The notes under the pieces: model-generated
Database searches by the model: none
What the model was told of the DNA's origin: nothing
What the model saw: only the letters and a program-made list of their open reading frames with translations
In this document: positions 1-9,945 of the stretch, piece by piece
Layout: each line of letters begins with the position of its first letter
How positions within the stretch are numbered: the first letter of the stretch is position 1
Source of the DNA: Citrobacter amalonaticus
Lineage (GTDB): Bacteria > Pseudomonadota > Gammaproteobacteria > Enterobacterales > Enterobacteriaceae
Direction of reading: 5' to 3'
DNA: 64,000 nt
NCBI RefSeq assembly: GCF_018323885.1
Contig: NZ_AP024585.1
Location: 1,612,001-1,676,000 of the forward strand
Translations under genes and position numbers: made by a program

Positions 1-507
1 AATGAAGTCATTGATGACCTGTTTAGCCGCCAGCTCGATTTTATCATTTCTCCACAGTATGTTTCGGCTCGCGTGCAGGAGCTGGACAATCTGACCATCA
101 GTGAGTTGAAGCCTTTGCGTCTGGGGTTTCTTGTTTCCCGTCGCTATGAGGATAAACAGCCGCAGACGCTTTTGCGTGAACTGCCCTGGCTGCAAATGCG
201 CTTTCAGAATCGGGCCAATTTTGAAGCGATACTGGAAGCGCATATGCGGCCATGCGGTATTAACCCAACGATCATCTATCGTCCCTACAGCTTTATGGCG
301 AAGATAAGCGCGGTAGAGCGCGGGCAGTTTCTGACCGTGATCCCCTGGTTTGCCTGGCGTCTGGTGAATCCGGCAACGTTGAAGTATTTCGATGCGCCCG
401 GCGGTACGATGTATATGCAGGAGTACCTTTACTCCCTGAAAAACCACCGCTATACCGCCACGATGCTTCAGTATATTGCGGAAGATCGTGGCGCAGAGAT
501 GGCTTAG
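1..507 (+). CDS. LysR-family regulator, C-terminal part (YgfI-like)
   Basis: The reading frame is open from base 1 and runs to a TAG at 505-507, so the gene starts outside the window. The 168 visible residues look like the effector-binding half of a LysR-type regulator (a Rossmann-like substrate-binding fold), with a late segment reading PWFAWRLVNPATLKYF. The DNA-binding half is missing here. In E. coli a LysR gene, ygfI, converges on the end of the methylmalonyl-CoA mutase operon in exactly this arrangement, so this is probably its orthologue. Its stop codon overlaps the stop codon of scpC. The target genes cannot be read from this fragment. Confidence 0.75.
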   Translation, partial: NEVIDDLFSRQLDFIISPQYVSARVQELDNLTISELKPLRLGFLVSRRYEDKQPQTLLRELPWLQMRFQNRANFEAILEAHMRPCGINPTIIYRPYSFMAKISAVERGQFLTVIPWFAWRLVNPATLKYFDAPGGTMYMQEYLYSLKNHRYTATMLQYIAEDRGAEMA

Positions 508-1982
508 CCGAGCATCGAACCGCGTTCAATCAGATTACGGTGCAGATCGAACACGTGGTTGAGATCGTGATGAATGTGCCCGCCAGGCGCACTGGCGAGA
601 TAGCGATGTAGATAGTCCTGATAGAGAGGATGCGCACAGTTGTCGATGATCGTGTGCGCCCGTTGTAGCGGTGAGAGTCCCCGCAGATCGGCGATCCCCT
701 GTTCGGTGATGATCACCTTCACGCTGTGCTCGCTGTGATCAACGTGACTGCACATGGGGACGATAGTGGAAATCTTGCCGCCTTTGGCGATGGATGGTGC
801 CATAAAGATAGACAGGTAGGCGTTGCGCTCAAAATCACCGCTGCCGCCAATGCCGTTCATTAGATTCACGCCAGCCACGTGCGTTGAGTTGGCATGGCCG
901 TAGATATCAAACTCCAGCCCGACATTAAGGGCTATTACGCCAAGACGGCGAATAATTTCCGGATTATTCGAGATCTCCTGTGGGCGAAGCACAATACGGC
1001 TGGCGAAGAAGTCCATATTGTCATAAATCTTTCGCAAGGAATCGGCGGATACCGTCAGACTGGAGGCGCTGGCTCCGGTGATTTTTCCCGTTTCCAGTAG
1101 ATGAACGACAGACTCCTGTAACACCTCCGAATACATCATAAAAGACGGAATATCCGGATTTTCACCCAGTCGCGCCATCACGGCATTATTGATATTACCC
1201 ACCCCGCTTTGCAGCGGCAGAAACTCCGCGGGGATCCGCCCATGCGCCATTTCTTCCAGCAGAAACGTTACGACGTTATCGGCGATTTGCTGGCAGACAG
1301 GATTGGCGTTATCCAGCACGTTTCCGCCGTCGGGGAGTTCTGTATCGACCACCGCAATAATCTTGGTGGGATCAATCTGCACATACCGGGCGCCCACGCG
1401 ATCCATCGCATGAAAAATGGGGACGCTGTTGCGACGCGGCGGTGCGCCGGGAATGACGATATCAGCCAGTTCAGCGACGCGTGGGTTATGGTAGTGATTC
1501 AGCTCAATGATGACTTTCTTCGCCCGCAGTAGCCAGGTGGGCGCATTGCCGATCCCGCTGGTGAGCCAGACTCGTCCGTCAGGCGCGATCGCCGAGGCTT
1601 CAATCACCGCGACGTCAATATCACCAAAGAAACCATAATTTACCATCTGCGCCACTTCACTCAGATGCAGGTCTACAAATCGAACCTGACCCTGATTGAT
1701 TTTTTGCCGAAGGCTGCCTGACGTCTGATAGGGCGCACGCCATGAAATGGCGTCAGCCTCAGACAGCGCATCATCGGCGGCAGCGCCAATAGACGCTCCC
1801 GTCAATAACCGAATCTGAAACGGTTGTTGTGCCTGATGCAGTTCGCTGGCGCGGCGGGCGATAGCCGCAGGGAGTGCTTTGGGCGAACCGGCGGGGGTAA
1901 AGCCGCTGAAAGCAACCATCGCATTGTGCTCAATGACCTGCGCGGCGTCGTCGGCGCTCATCCGTGTCCAGGGGTCTTTCAT
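504..1982 (-). CDS. scpC: Propionyl-CoA:succinate CoA-transferase ScpC
   Basis: This 492-residue protein matches E. coli ScpC (YgfH) in length and almost throughout. It belongs to the acetyl-CoA hydrolase/CoA-transferase family. It moves CoA from propionyl-CoA to succinate, closing the succinate-to-propionate cycle run by scpA and scpB. The start is set at ATG 1982, preceded by AGGAAGG about 8 bases upstream. An upstream in-frame ATG at 2015 would add 11 residues inside the end of scpB and is less likely. The motif VGNINNAVMARLG and the C-terminal HIHHDLNHVFDLHRNLI are family signatures. It is the last gene of the scpA-argK-scpB-scpC operon, 19 bases after scpB. Confidence 0.95.
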   Translation of the reverse strand: MKDPWTRMSADDAAQVIEHNAMVAFSGFTPAGSPKALPAAIARRASELHQAQQPFQIRLLTGASIGAAADDALSEADAISWRAPYQTSGSLRQKINQGQVRFVDLHLSEVAQMVNYGFFGDIDVAVIEASAIAPDGRVWLTSGIGNAPTWLLRAKKVIIELNHYHNPRVAELADIVIPGAPPRRNSVPIFHAMDRVGARYVQIDPTKIIAVVDTELPDGGNVLDNANPVCQQIADNVVTFLLEEMAHGRIPAEFLPLQSGVGNINNAVMARLGENPDIPSFMMYSEVLQESVVHLLETGKITGASASSLTVSADSLRKIYDNMDFFASRIVLRPQEISNNPEIIRRLGVIALNVGLEFDIYGHANSTHVAGVNLMNGIGGSGDFERNAYLSIFMAPSIAKGGKISTIVPMCSHVDHSEHSVKVIITEQGIADLRGLSPLQRAHTIIDNCAHPLYQDYLHRYLASAPGGHIHHDLNHVFDLHRNLIERGSMLG

Positions 1983-2001
1983 ATCTTGTCCCTTCCTGGT
2001 A

Positions 2002-2787
2002 TCAATGGCCCACAAAATTGGGTTTACGTTTATTCATAAACGCGTTCATCCCTTCCTGATAATCTTCGCTGTCGTAAACGGCGCGGCGCATCCCCTGAAT
2101 ACGTTCGAACTCATCGGAATTCATGGTGTGCGCTTCGCCAAGCACGCGTAGCTCTTCCTTGATCACGGCAATGGCCAGCGGCGCTTTTTCCGAGATATGG
2201 TGCGCCATCTGCAACGTGAAATCCTCCAGCTCTTCGGCGGCGACGACATGGTTGAGAATGCCGACCGCCATCGCGCGCTGTGCGGTGATAGGGGACGCGG
2301 TGAAGATCAGCTCTTTGACGATATGGAAACCCGCATCGCGGGTCAGGTTGTGGATCCCGACCAGATTGTATGGAACGCCAAGGTTGACCGGGGTCATGGA
2401 GAACGTGGAGGTACTGGCGGCGATGATCAGATCGGAGCTCATGATCATCTCAAACGCCCCTCCCCAGACGCTGCCTTCGACCATGGAGATCACCGGTTTG
2501 GGGTACTTCTGAATCATGCGGGTGATCTGGCGCAGCGGATCGTCATAAGAGAGCGGATCGCGACGTCCGGAGGGAAGTTCATGAATGTCATGACCGGCGG
2601 AGAAGACCTTCGCGCCGCTGGGCGCACGCAGGATAATACAGCGAATATCCGGGCGATTGAGATCGCTGAGCGCCAGCATGAGATCGTCAATAAAGACTTT
2701 GCTCAGGGCGTTCAGTTTGCGGGCATAGTTGAACTCAATGACCGCCACTTTACGGATGATAACAACATTAACGTATTGATAAGACAT
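2002..2787 (-). CDS. scpB: Methylmalonyl-CoA decarboxylase ScpB
   Basis: A 261-residue crotonase-fold enzyme, the same length as E. coli ScpB (YgfG). It decarboxylates methylmalonyl-CoA to propionyl-CoA. The oxyanion-hole segments are visible as FSAGHDIHELPSG (around residue 65) and VEGSVWGGAFEMIMSSDLIIA (around residue 105). The start is the ATG at 2787, matching the family N-terminus MSYQYVNVV. An ATG at 2805 would add six residues and lies in the end of argK. Only 10 bases separate it from argK and 19 from scpC, so the genes are very probably co-transcribed. Confidence 0.95.
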   Translation of the reverse strand: MSYQYVNVVIIRKVAVIEFNYARKLNALSKVFIDDLMLALSDLNRPDIRCIILRAPSGAKVFSAGHDIHELPSGRRDPLSYDDPLRQITRMIQKYPKPVISMVEGSVWGGAFEMIMSSDLIIAASTSTFSMTPVNLGVPYNLVGIHNLTRDAGFHIVKELIFTASPITAQRAMAVGILNHVVAAEELEDFTLQMAHHISEKAPLAIAVIKEELRVLGEAHTMNSDEFERIQGMRRAVYDSEDYQEGMNAFMNKRKPNFVGH

Positions 2788-2797
2788 ATTTTTCTCT

Positions 2798-3793
2798 TTA
2801 TGCAAAGTAATGATTCTGAAGGTATTCGCTGATTCGCTGAAGGCCAGCGCGCGGCGAGAGACGGTTGTTTTTGACGGCCTGCTGCGTCAGGTGGTAGTAG
2901 CGGTCGAAGTCGTCACGGGAGAACAGCAATCGCAACGCCTCGGCTTCCGTCTGCTTTTTCAACCAGGCAATTTCCTGCAACTGGCGCACCTGTTGCAGCC
3001 GTCCGCTGGAGGTCATCTGTGTTCTGAAATCGCAGATGGTCTGCCAGACCTCGTCAATCCCGCGTTTTTCCAGCGCGCTACAGGTCAATACCTGCGGCTG
3101 CCACTCGGCATATTTATGCCGCACAATATGCAGTGCGCTTTCGTACATATGGCGGGCGATGGCGACACGGTTATGGTTTTCCCCGTCATCCTTGTTGATG
3201 ACAATCACGTCCGCCATTTCCATGATCCCTTTTTTGATGCCCTGCAGGTCGTCGCCGCCGCCGGCTATCTGTAACGACACAAAGCAGTCCACGATCTGGG
3301 CAATTTCTGTTTCCGATTGTCCAACGCCGACGGTTTCGATAATCACAACGTCGAAGCCCGCCGCTTCGCACAACAGCCCCAGCTCTCGTGCATGCAGACA
3401 GGCTCCACCCAGATGCCCGCGGGAGGGGGCCGGACGGATGAAGGCGGCATCCGATCGCGCCAGTTCGGTCATCCGCGTTTTGTCGCCAAGGATGCTGCCA
3501 CCGCTGATCGGACTGCTGGGGTCGACGGCAATCACAGCCACGCGCAGTCCGTCGCGGATCAGTCGCGTACCGAAAGCCTCCAGAAAGGTGCTTTTCCCGG
3601 CCCCCGGCGTACCCGTGATTCCCAGACGCAGCGCGTTGCCGGTGAAAGGCATTATGGCATCCAGCAGTTGTGTGCTCAGCGTCTGGTGACGAGGGTGCTG
3701 ACTTTCAATCAGCGTCATGGCCTGGGCGAGCGTTGCCCGCTCGGCCTGGCGTAATCGCCGAACGGTGTCAGCCAGCGTGGATTCGCTAATCAT
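2798..3793 (-). CDS. argK: MeaB/ArgK-type G-protein chaperone of methylmalonyl-CoA mutase
   Basis: A 331-residue P-loop GTPase of the MeaB/ArgK family (E. coli YgfD/ArgK, same length). It assists loading and protection of the B12 cofactor in methylmalonyl-CoA mutase. The P-loop GTPGAGKST lies at residues 61-69, [18 protein letters not shown] follows, and the guanine-specificity motif is NKDD near residue 200. An ETVGVGQSE switch segment is also present. Its start overlaps the end of scpA by 8 bases, which suggests translational coupling between chaperone and client. The older name, arginine kinase, reflects a superseded transport role. Confidence 0.95.
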   Translation of the reverse strand: MISESTLADTVRRLRQAERATLAQAMTLIESQHPRHQTLSTQLLDAIMPFTGNALRLGITGTPGAGKSTFLEAFGTRLIRDGLRVAVIAVDPSSPISGGSILGDKTRMTELARSDAAFIRPAPSRGHLGGACLHARELGLLCEAAGFDVVIIETVGVGQSETEIAQIVDCFVSLQIAGGGDDLQGIKKGIMEMADVIVINKDDGENHNRVAIARHMYESALHIVRHKYAEWQPQVLTCSALEKRGIDEVWQTICDFRTQMTSSGRLQQVRQLQEIAWLKKQTEAEALRLLFSRDDFDRYYHLTQQAVKNNRLSPRAGLQRISEYLQNHYFA

Positions 3794-5930
3794 GATGCTG
3801 ACTTATCCGTTTCAGTACGTCGCGTACGCTTTCCAGCATTGGTGTGCCGGGTCCATAAATGGCCGCCACGCCGCGCTCCTCCAGGAAGGCGTAATCCTGG
3901 GGAGGGATCACGCCGCCGGCGACCACGCAGATATCGTCGCGTCCCCATTTTTTCAACGCGCCGACCAGTTCCGGGATGAGTGTTTTATGACCGGCCGCGA
4001 GCGATGAGGCGCCGACGACGTGTACATCGTTTTCTACCGCCAGGCGGGCGATCTCTTCCGGAGTGGAGAACATCGGGCTGAGATCGACGTCGAAGCCGAG
4101 ATCGGAATAGGCGCTGGCGATCACTTTTGCGCCGCGATCGTGACCATCCTGACCCATTTTGGCGATCAAAATGCGCGGACGACGACCGCGGTCAGCCAGG
4201 AACTGCTCTGTTTGCGCAACAATGGCGTCAAACTCGCAGGCCGATTGGTTGGACTGATGGTAGCTCTGCGCAATCACCCCAGTGACGCACTGGCTAGGCA
4301 CCAGATAACGGTCAAACGCCGACTCCAGCGCGTCGGAGATCTCACCCAGCGTGGCGCGGACGCGTGCGGCGTTCACGGCGGCGGCCAACAGGTTTTCATG
4401 ATGCAATGCGGCGTGAGTCAACGCCGCCAGCGCCGCGTGAACGGCGGCATCATCGCGGGTCGCGCGGATCCGCGTCAGAGAGGTGATCTGCTCGTTGCGC
4501 ACCTTGACGTTGTCGATCTCCAGGACGGTCGTGTCGTCCTCTTTTTCCAGCTTGTATTTGTTGACGCCGACAATGACGCGTTTGCCCTGGTCGATCAGTG
4601 ATTGCTCGCGGGCAGACGCTTCTTCAATCATCCGTTTCGGTAACCCGGCTTCGATAGCCTTTGCCATCCCGCCCGCGTCGTCGATCTGCTGGATGATGGC
4701 CCGCGCCTGTTTAACAATGTGATCGGTCAACGACTCCACATAGTAAGAGCCAGCCAGCGGATCCACGGTGCGGCAGATTTCTGATTCCTCTTGCAGGATG
4801 ATTTGCGTGTTACGCGCGATGCGGGCAGAAAAGTCGGTGGGCAGACCGAGTGCTTCGTCAAAGGCGTTGGTATGGAGTGACTGGGTGCCGCCAAGCGTGG
4901 CGCCGAGCGCTTCGATAGTGGTACGGATCACGTTGTTATAGGGATCCTGTTCGGTCAGGCTCCAGCCGGAAGTCTGGCAGTGGGTACGAAGGGCTAACGA
5001 TTTCGGGTCTGCTGCGCCGAAGCCGCTCACCGCTTCGCTCCACAGATAACGCGCCGCGCGCAGCATGGCGACGTTCATGAACAGATCCATGCCGATGCCA
5101 AAGAAGAACGAAAGGCGGGGCGCAAAGTCATCAATGTTCAGCCCGGCTGAAAGGGCGGCTTTGATGTATTCAATACCATCCGCCAGGGTAAAAGCGACCT
5201 GTTGCACGCAGTTGGCGCCTGCTTCGCCCATATGGTAGCCGCTGATGCTGATGGTATTAAAGCGTGGCATGTTGCCCGAACACCAGGCGATGATGTCGGC
5301 GATAATGCGCATGGAGGGTTTCGGCGGGTAAATGTAAGTGTTACGGCACAGGTACTCTTTCAGAATATCGTTCTGAATGGTGCCGGTAAGCTGTTCCGGC
5401 GAAACGCCTTGCTCTTCCGCGGCCACGATATAAAAAGCCATTACTGGCAGCACCGCGCCGTTCATGGTCATTGATACCGACATCTTATCCAGCGGGATCT
5501 GGTCGAACAGTATCTTCATGTCTTCAACGGTATCGATAGCCACACCGGCCTTCCCGACATCACCTGCGACGCGTGGATTATCGGAATCATAGCCGCGGTG
5601 GGTGGCGAGATCGAAGGCGACAGAAAGGCCTTTTTGCCCGGCGGCAAGGTTGCGACGATAGAAGGCGTTAGATTCTTTGGCGGTAGAGAAGCCAGCGTAC
5701 TGACGAATGGTCCACGGTTGCGCGGTATACATGGTAGCGCGTGGGCCGCGAACGTAAGGCGGCAGGCCGGGAAGGGTGCCGGTGATCTCCAGTTTATCGA
5801 GGTCGGCTTCGGTGTACAGCGGCTTGATGGCAATGCCTTCCGCTGTCTGTGTGACCAGCGACTCGACGGTTTTATTCCGCCGGCTGAGCTCCTTGTTGGC
5901 GAGTGTCTGCCACTCTGATAAGTCTGACAT
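3786..5930 (-). CDS. scpA: Methylmalonyl-CoA mutase ScpA (Sleeping beauty mutase)
   Basis: The protein has 714 residues, as in E. coli ScpA (Sbm). It interconverts succinyl-CoA and methylmalonyl-CoA using adenosylcobalamin. The N-terminal TIM barrel carries the substrate region [21 protein letters not shown]. The C-terminal cobalamin-binding domain carries GQDGHDRG with the lower-ligand histidine, then GASSLAAGH and [12 protein letters not shown]. The ATG at 5930 follows ACGGAG with a 7-base gap and fits the family start. An ATG at 5951 would add seven residues. It is the first gene of the scp operon. In E. coli this operon lies far from modE, whereas here modE ends about 190 bases upstream. 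Confidence 0.96.
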   Translation of the reverse strand: MSDLSEWQTLANKELSRRNKTVESLVTQTAEGIAIKPLYTEADLDKLEITGTLPGLPPYVRGPRATMYTAQPWTIRQYAGFSTAKESNAFYRRNLAAGQKGLSVAFDLATHRGYDSDNPRVAGDVGKAGVAIDTVEDMKILFDQIPLDKMSVSMTMNGAVLPVMAFYIVAAEEQGVSPEQLTGTIQNDILKEYLCRNTYIYPPKPSMRIIADIIAWCSGNMPRFNTISISGYHMGEAGANCVQQVAFTLADGIEYIKAALSAGLNIDDFAPRLSFFFGIGMDLFMNVAMLRAARYLWSEAVSGFGAADPKSLALRTHCQTSGWSLTEQDPYNNVIRTTIEALGATLGGTQSLHTNAFDEALGLPTDFSARIARNTQIILQEESEICRTVDPLAGSYYVESLTDHIVKQARAIIQQIDDAGGMAKAIEAGLPKRMIEEASAREQSLIDQGKRVIVGVNKYKLEKEDDTTVLEIDNVKVRNEQITSLTRIRATRDDAAVHAALAALTHAALHHENLLAAAVNAARVRATLGEISDALESAFDRYLVPSQCVTGVIAQSYHQSNQSACEFDAIVAQTEQFLADRGRRPRILIAKMGQDGHDRGAKVIASAYSDLGFDVDLSPMFSTPEEIARLAVENDVHVVGASSLAAGHKTLIPELVGALKKWGRDDICVVAGGVIPPQDYAFLEERGVAAIYGPGTPMLESVRDVLKRISQHHD

Positions 5931-6067
5931 ATTTTGCTCCGTATTCCGCAATAAAAAGAGGGGATTGCGAGTACGATGAGCTTTTTACTGTCCTCTGTCG
6001 CCAGCAAAAAATAGCCAACGATGCGTCGTTTTTTGCCGGGTGGAATTATTCATCCTGTAATGAATTT

Positions 6068-6102
6068 CAAAGAAAAATTTACGGCGGGTAACATCCCGCC
6101 GT
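6068..6102 (-). terminator. Rho-independent terminator after modE
   Basis: An 8-bp perfect stem (ACGGCGGG at 6081-6088 with CCCGCCGT at 6095-6102) has a 6-base loop. On the minus strand it is followed by AAATTTTTCTTT. It lies 20 bases beyond the modE stop and should separate modE from the scp operon, which therefore needs its own promoter in 5931-6067. Confidence 0.8.
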
Positions 6103-6122
6103 AATCACCGTGGTGGCGATAC

Positions 6123-6911
6123 TTAGCACAATGTTGCGATAATTACCCTGTCGGCGTTGAAATACGCCGTCACGTTCGTGCCTTCCGTCAGCGTGGCGGC
6201 GGCGTCCAGCGGCACGGTGGCGCACAACGTCTGACCGTCCGGTAGCGCCATCAGTACTTCACACTGCTCTGTGCCGCGTTCAATATGATTGATAATGCCC
6301 TGGAGCTGGTTATCCGCCGCCTGGGCGATGGCGTCGTCCTGGGTAATCCCCACCCACGGCGCTTTCAGCAGCACGAGAACCTCTTTGCCTTCATCAAGCC
6401 CTAAACGCTCGCCGCTCTGGGCGGTAATGGCCACTTTCAGTCGCGTTTCGCCATCGGCTAACAGCACGTCGACATGCTGCTGTACCTGATTGCGATCGCG
6501 GGCGGTAATGGTGCCAAACCACTGGTTGCGCGCACTGGTCTGCAGAGAAAAACGCGAGATGGCCGCCAGCAGGCTGTTGAGCGGCAGCGCGTCATCGTCG
6601 CTTAAAACATCGAAGGCTTTTTGCTGAATCTGTGCCAGCAGATCGTAGAGCTGGATCAGACGCTGACCGTAGCGGGTTAACACCGCACCGCCGCCGCCTT
6701 TACCGCCTGTCGCACGCTCGACCAGCGTTTGCTCGCTGAGAAGATTCATTTCATTAATGGCGTCCCAGGCGCTCTTATAGCTGATGCCTGCGTCTTTCGC
6801 GCCCTGACTAATGGAACCGGAAAGCGCAATGTGCTTGAGCAAAGAGATGCGTCGGGGATCGGCGAACAGTTTTTGCTGAAGTTTCAGGGTAAGAAGGATT
6901 TCGGCTTGCAT
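6123..6911 (-). CDS. modE: Molybdate-responsive transcription regulator ModE
   Basis: A 262-residue protein matching E. coli ModE. The N-terminal winged helix-turn-helix contains SGSISQGAKDAGISYKSAWD near residues 30-50, followed by the family segment ATGGKGGGGAVLT. Two molybdate-binding MOP domains follow, with SARNQWFGTI and TARDRNQVQQHVDVLL in the first. With molybdate bound, ModE represses modABC and activates moa expression. The start is ATG 6911. An upstream in-frame ATG at 6974 would add 21 residues in the divergent promoter region and is rejected on length. E. coli has modF immediately downstream, but here a terminator and the scp operon follow. Confidence 0.96.
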   Translation of the reverse strand: MQAEILLTLKLQQKLFADPRRISLLKHIALSGSISQGAKDAGISYKSAWDAINEMNLLSEQTLVERATGGKGGGGAVLTRYGQRLIQLYDLLAQIQQKAFDVLSDDDALPLNSLLAAISRFSLQTSARNQWFGTITARDRNQVQQHVDVLLADGETRLKVAITAQSGERLGLDEGKEVLVLLKAPWVGITQDDAIAQAADNQLQGIINHIERGTEQCEVLMALPDGQTLCATVPLDAAATLTEGTNVTAYFNADRVIIATLC

Positions 6912-7039
6912 AACAAGATCCTGGCAAAAAGGGTATTGTGACGGAAAACTGCAGAGACGCAAAGCCGACCGCACAAAAGGGGAGTGCTTTTCTCAGTGAT
7001 GCGGTTAGAATACTACAAGGACTATATCAGGAGTTGACC

Positions 7040-7189
7040 ATGTTAGAGTTATTGAAAAGTCTGGTATTCGCCGTAATCATGGTACCTGTGGTGATGGCCA
7101 TCATCCTGGGTCTGATTTACGGTCTCGGTGAAGTGTTCAACATTTTCTCCGGTATCGGTCAGAAAAACCAGTCCAGACAGAATCATTGA
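7040..7189 (+). CDS. acrZ: AcrZ, small membrane partner of the AcrB efflux pump
   Basis: A 49-residue protein starting [18 protein letters not shown] and forming one transmembrane helix, with a polar tail [10 protein letters not shown]. This matches E. coli AcrZ (YbhT), which binds AcrB in the inner membrane and alters export of some drugs. The ATG at 7040 follows CAGGAG with a 6-base gap. The reading frame is open further upstream (to 6938), but those codons lie in the modE-acrZ promoter region. It is transcribed divergently from modE and closed by its own terminator. Confidence 0.93.
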   Translation: MLELLKSLVFAVIMVPVVMAIILGLIYGLGEVFNIFSGIGQKNQSRQNH

Positions 7190-7197
7190 TTTCCCAA

Positions 7198-7226
7198 ACG
7201 CCCGCTCAGTCGGGCGTTTTTGTTTT
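7198..7226 (+). terminator. Terminator of acrZ
   Basis: The stem ACGCCCG (7198-7204) pairs with CGGGCGT (7211-7217) around loop CTCAGT. It is followed by TTTTGTTTT, 8 bases after the acrZ stop. Confidence 0.88.
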
Positions 7227-7376
7227 CTCATCTTTCAAACCGTATCTTTGTTGGTCGCGCCTCAATGCAGTGCGCACCCCATTGGGATTGTTTCTCAAGT
7301 TCTCCTTATTCCTGCCGATATTTTCTTTGCGTAACCTCTTAGTGGTATCAATAACTTCTGGGAAAATCGTTGCTTT

Positions 7377-7404
7377 ATCGTTATATTCATAAATACATAA
7401 CGAT
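7377..7404. promoter_or_regulatory. ModE operator of modABC
   Basis: The perfect inverted repeat ATCGTTAT (7377-7384) / ATAACGAT (7397-7404) flanks ATTCATAAATAC and includes TACATAACG. This is the known ModE operator pattern (CGTTATAT, 7-base gap, TACATAACG). It lies 17 bases before the modA start codon, where bound ModE would cover the promoter and transcription start. Confidence 0.85.
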
Positions 7405-7421
7405 ATGCAAAGGAGTTACAA

Positions 7422-8195
7422 ATGGCTCGTACCTGGTTACGCCTGTTTGCTGGGGCAACCTTATCATTGTCGGTTGCTGGACAAACGCTGGCGGATGAAG
7501 GGAAAATCACCGTGTTTGCCGCAGCGTCATTGACTAATGCGATGCAGGATATCGCGGCAGAGTATAAAAAAGAGAAGAATGTCGACGTGGTCTCCTCTTT
7601 TGCGTCGTCTTCCACGCTGGCTCGCCAGATAGAAGCCGGTGCGCCAGCAGATCTGTTCATTTCTGCCGATCAGAAATGGATGGATTACGCGGTAGATAAG
7701 AAAGCGATTGATACCGCAACGCGTCAGACGCTGCTGGGCAACAGCCTTGTGGTGGTGGCGCCAAAAGCCGGTGAGCAGAAAGCGTTTACGATTGACAATA
7801 ATACCCGCTGGACGACGCTGCTGAACGGTGGACGTCTGGCGGTAGGCGACCCGGAACACGTTCCGGCGGGGATCTACGCGAAAGAAGCACTGCAGAAACT
7901 GGGGGCCTGGGAGACGCTGTCACCGAAACTGGCTCCGGCGGAAGATGTGCGCGGCGCGCTGGCGCTGGTCGAGCGTAACGAAGCGCCGTTGGGCATTGTT
8001 TACGGCTCTGATGCGGTTGCCAGTAAAGGCGTTAACGTCGTGGCCACCTTCCCGGAAGATTCGCACAAAAAAGTGGAGTACCCCATCGCGATTGTTGATG
8101 GACATAAAAACGCCACGGTCAGCGCGTTCTATGATTACCTGAAAGGACCGCAGGCTGCTGAAATCTTTAAACGTTACGGATTTACGACCAAGTAA
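7422..8195 (+). CDS. modA: Periplasmic molybdate-binding protein ModA
   Basis: A 257-residue protein, the E. coli ModA length. It starts with a signal peptide (MARTWLRLFAGATLSLS...), probably cut after GQTLA at residue 24. The mature part begins DEGKITVFAAASLTNAM, in which the serines bind the oxyanion. SSTLARQIEAGAPADLFISAD is a second signature of the family. It captures molybdate or tungstate and delivers it to ModB. The start codon follows AGGAG with a 6-base gap. Its stop overlaps the modB start by one base (TAATG). Confidence 0.97.
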   Translation: MARTWLRLFAGATLSLSVAGQTLADEGKITVFAAASLTNAMQDIAAEYKKEKNVDVVSSFASSSTLARQIEAGAPADLFISADQKWMDYAVDKKAIDTATRQTLLGNSLVVVAPKAGEQKAFTIDNNTRWTTLLNGGRLAVGDPEHVPAGIYAKEALQKLGAWETLSPKLAPAEDVRGALALVERNEAPLGIVYGSDAVASKGVNVVATFPEDSHKKVEYPIAIVDGHKNATVSAFYDYLKGPQAAEIFKRYGFTTK

Positions 8196-8884
8196 TGATA
8201 TTGACCGATCCTGAATGGCAGGCCGTGCTTCTGAGCCTGAAAGTGTCTTCCCTGGCCGTGTTGTTTAGTTTGCCGTTTGGGATCTTCTTTGCCTGGCTGC
8301 TGGTGCGCTGCACTTTCCCAGGCAAAGCCCTGCTGGACAGCGTACTGCATCTGCCGCTGGTATTACCGCCGGTGGTGGTCGGTTATTTGCTGTTGATTTC
8401 GATGGGACGGCGCGGATTTATCGGCCAGTGGCTATACGACTGGTTCGGCATAACCTTTGCCTTCAGCTGGCGCGGCGCGGTACTGGCGGCGGCAGTGATG
8501 TCTTTTCCGCTGATGGTGCGGGCTATCCGACTTGCGCTGGAAGGGGTGGATCTTAAGCTTGAGCAGGCCGCCCGGACGCTAGGGGCGGGACGCTGGCGCG
8601 TCTTCTTCACCATTACCCTTCCGTTGACGCTGCCTGGCATTATCGTCGGGACGGTACTGGCATTTGCCCGTTCGCTCGGCGAGTTTGGCGCGACGATTAC
8701 CTTCGTTTCCAATATTCCCGGCGAAACCCGCACCATTCCTTCGGCGATGTATACCCTGATTCAGACGCCGGGCGGTGAAAGCGCTGCGGCAAGGCTGTGT
8801 CTTATTTCCATCGTACTGGCGCTGATTTCGCTGTTAATTTCTGAATGGCTGGCGCGACTCAGCCGTGAGCGGACGGGGCGATAA
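8195..8884 (+). CDS. modB: Molybdate ABC transporter permease ModB
   Basis: A 229-residue inner-membrane permease with about five or six hydrophobic helices. The EAA loop contacting ModC is visible as [27 protein letters not shown] (roughly residues 127-153). Length and sequence match E. coli ModB. It forms the membrane channel for molybdate and is coupled to modA by a one-base overlap, with modC two bases downstream. Confidence 0.96.
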   Translation: MILTDPEWQAVLLSLKVSSLAVLFSLPFGIFFAWLLVRCTFPGKALLDSVLHLPLVLPPVVVGYLLLISMGRRGFIGQWLYDWFGITFAFSWRGAVLAAAVMSFPLMVRAIRLALEGVDLKLEQAARTLGAGRWRVFFTITLPLTLPGIIVGTVLAFARSLGEFGATITFVSNIPGETRTIPSAMYTLIQTPGGESAAARLCLISIVLALISLLISEWLARLSRERTGR

Positions 8885-8886
8885 TT

Positions 8887-9945
8887 ATGCTGGAACTCAA
8901 TTTCTCTCAGACGCTGGGGACCCACTGCGTCTCGCTCAACGAAACGCTGCCCGCCAGCGGTATCACCGCGATATTTGGCGTCTCTGGTTCTGGAAAAACC
9001 TCGCTGATCAATGCCATCAGTGGCCTGACGCGACCGCAGAAAGGGCGCATTGTACTCAACGGACGGGTGCTGAATGACACGGAAAACCACATCTGTCTGA
9101 CCCCGGAAAAACGCCGGATAGGCTACGTTTTTCAGGATGCGCGCCTGTTTCCCCATTATAAAGTGCGCGGCAACCTGCGTTACGGCATGGCGAAAAGTAT
9201 GGCCGGCCAGTTCGATAAGCTGGTGGCGCTATTGGGTATTGAGCCTCTGCTCGACAGACTGCCGGGCGGCCTCTCCGGCGGTGAAAAACAACGTGTGGCG
9301 ATTGGCCGGGCGCTGTTGACCGCGCCGGAACTGTTACTCCTGGATGAACCGCTCGCCTCGCTGGATATTCCGCGTAAGCGTGAACTGTTGCCCTATCTGC
9401 AACGGCTGGCGCGGGAGATCAATATTCCCATGCTCTATGTCAGTCACTCGCTCGATGAAATTCTCCATCTGGCCGATAACGTAATGGTGCTGGAAGACGG
9501 TCAGGTGAAGGCGTTTGGCGCGCTGGAAGAGGTCTGGGGGAGCAGCGTGATGCATCCATGGCTGCCGAAAGAACAGCAGAGCAGCATCCTGAAAGTGAGC
9601 GTACTGGAGCATCATCCGCATTACGCGATGACGGCGCTGGCGCTGGGTGATCAGCATCTATGGGTCAATAAGCTCAATGAGCCGCTGCAGGCCTCGCTGC
9701 GCATTCGCATTCAGGCGTCGGATGTCTCGCTGGTGCTACAGCCGCCGCAGCAGACCAGCATTCGTAATATCCTGCGCGCGAAGGTGATCCACTGCTACGA
9801 CGATAACGGGCAAGTGGAAGTTCAGCTTGAGGTGGGAGGTAAAACGCTGTGGGCGCGCATTAGCCCATGGGCCAGGGATGAATTGGGGATCAAAGCTGGC
9901 CTCTGGCTGTATGCGCAGATTAAGAGTGTATCGATAACCGCCTGA
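8887..9945 (+). CDS. modC: Molybdate ABC transporter ATPase ModC
   Basis: A 352-residue ATPase equal in length to E. coli ModC. The Walker A motif GVSGSGKTS is at residues 31-39, the signature is LSGGEKQR, and Walker B is [14 protein letters not shown]-terminal MOP-like domain (from about residue 290, reading [14 protein letters not shown]) probably senses molybdate, as known for the family. It powers uptake through ModB. Its TGA stop at 9943-9945 abuts the stop of convergent ybhA with no gap. Confidence 0.96.
   Translation: MLELNFSQTLGTHCVSLNETLPASGITAIFGVSGSGKTSLINAISGLTRPQKGRIVLNGRVLNDTENHICLTPEKRRIGYVFQDARLFPHYKVRGNLRYGMAKSMAGQFDKLVALLGIEPLLDRLPGGLSGGEKQRVAIGRALLTAPELLLLDEPLASLDIPRKRELLPYLQRLAREINIPMLYVSHSLDEILHLADNVMVLEDGQVKAFGALEEVWGSSVMHPWLPKEQQSSILKVSVLEHHPHYAMTALALGDQHLWVNKLNEPLQASLRIRIQASDVSLVLQPPQQTSIRNILRAKVIHCYDDNGQVEVQLEVGGKTLWARISPWARDELGIKAGLWLYAQIKSVSITA

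Noticed and set aside
8195..8884. A frameshift or fusion between modA and modB
   Set aside because: The one-base TAATG overlap is the normal coupled arrangement, and both proteins have full family length.
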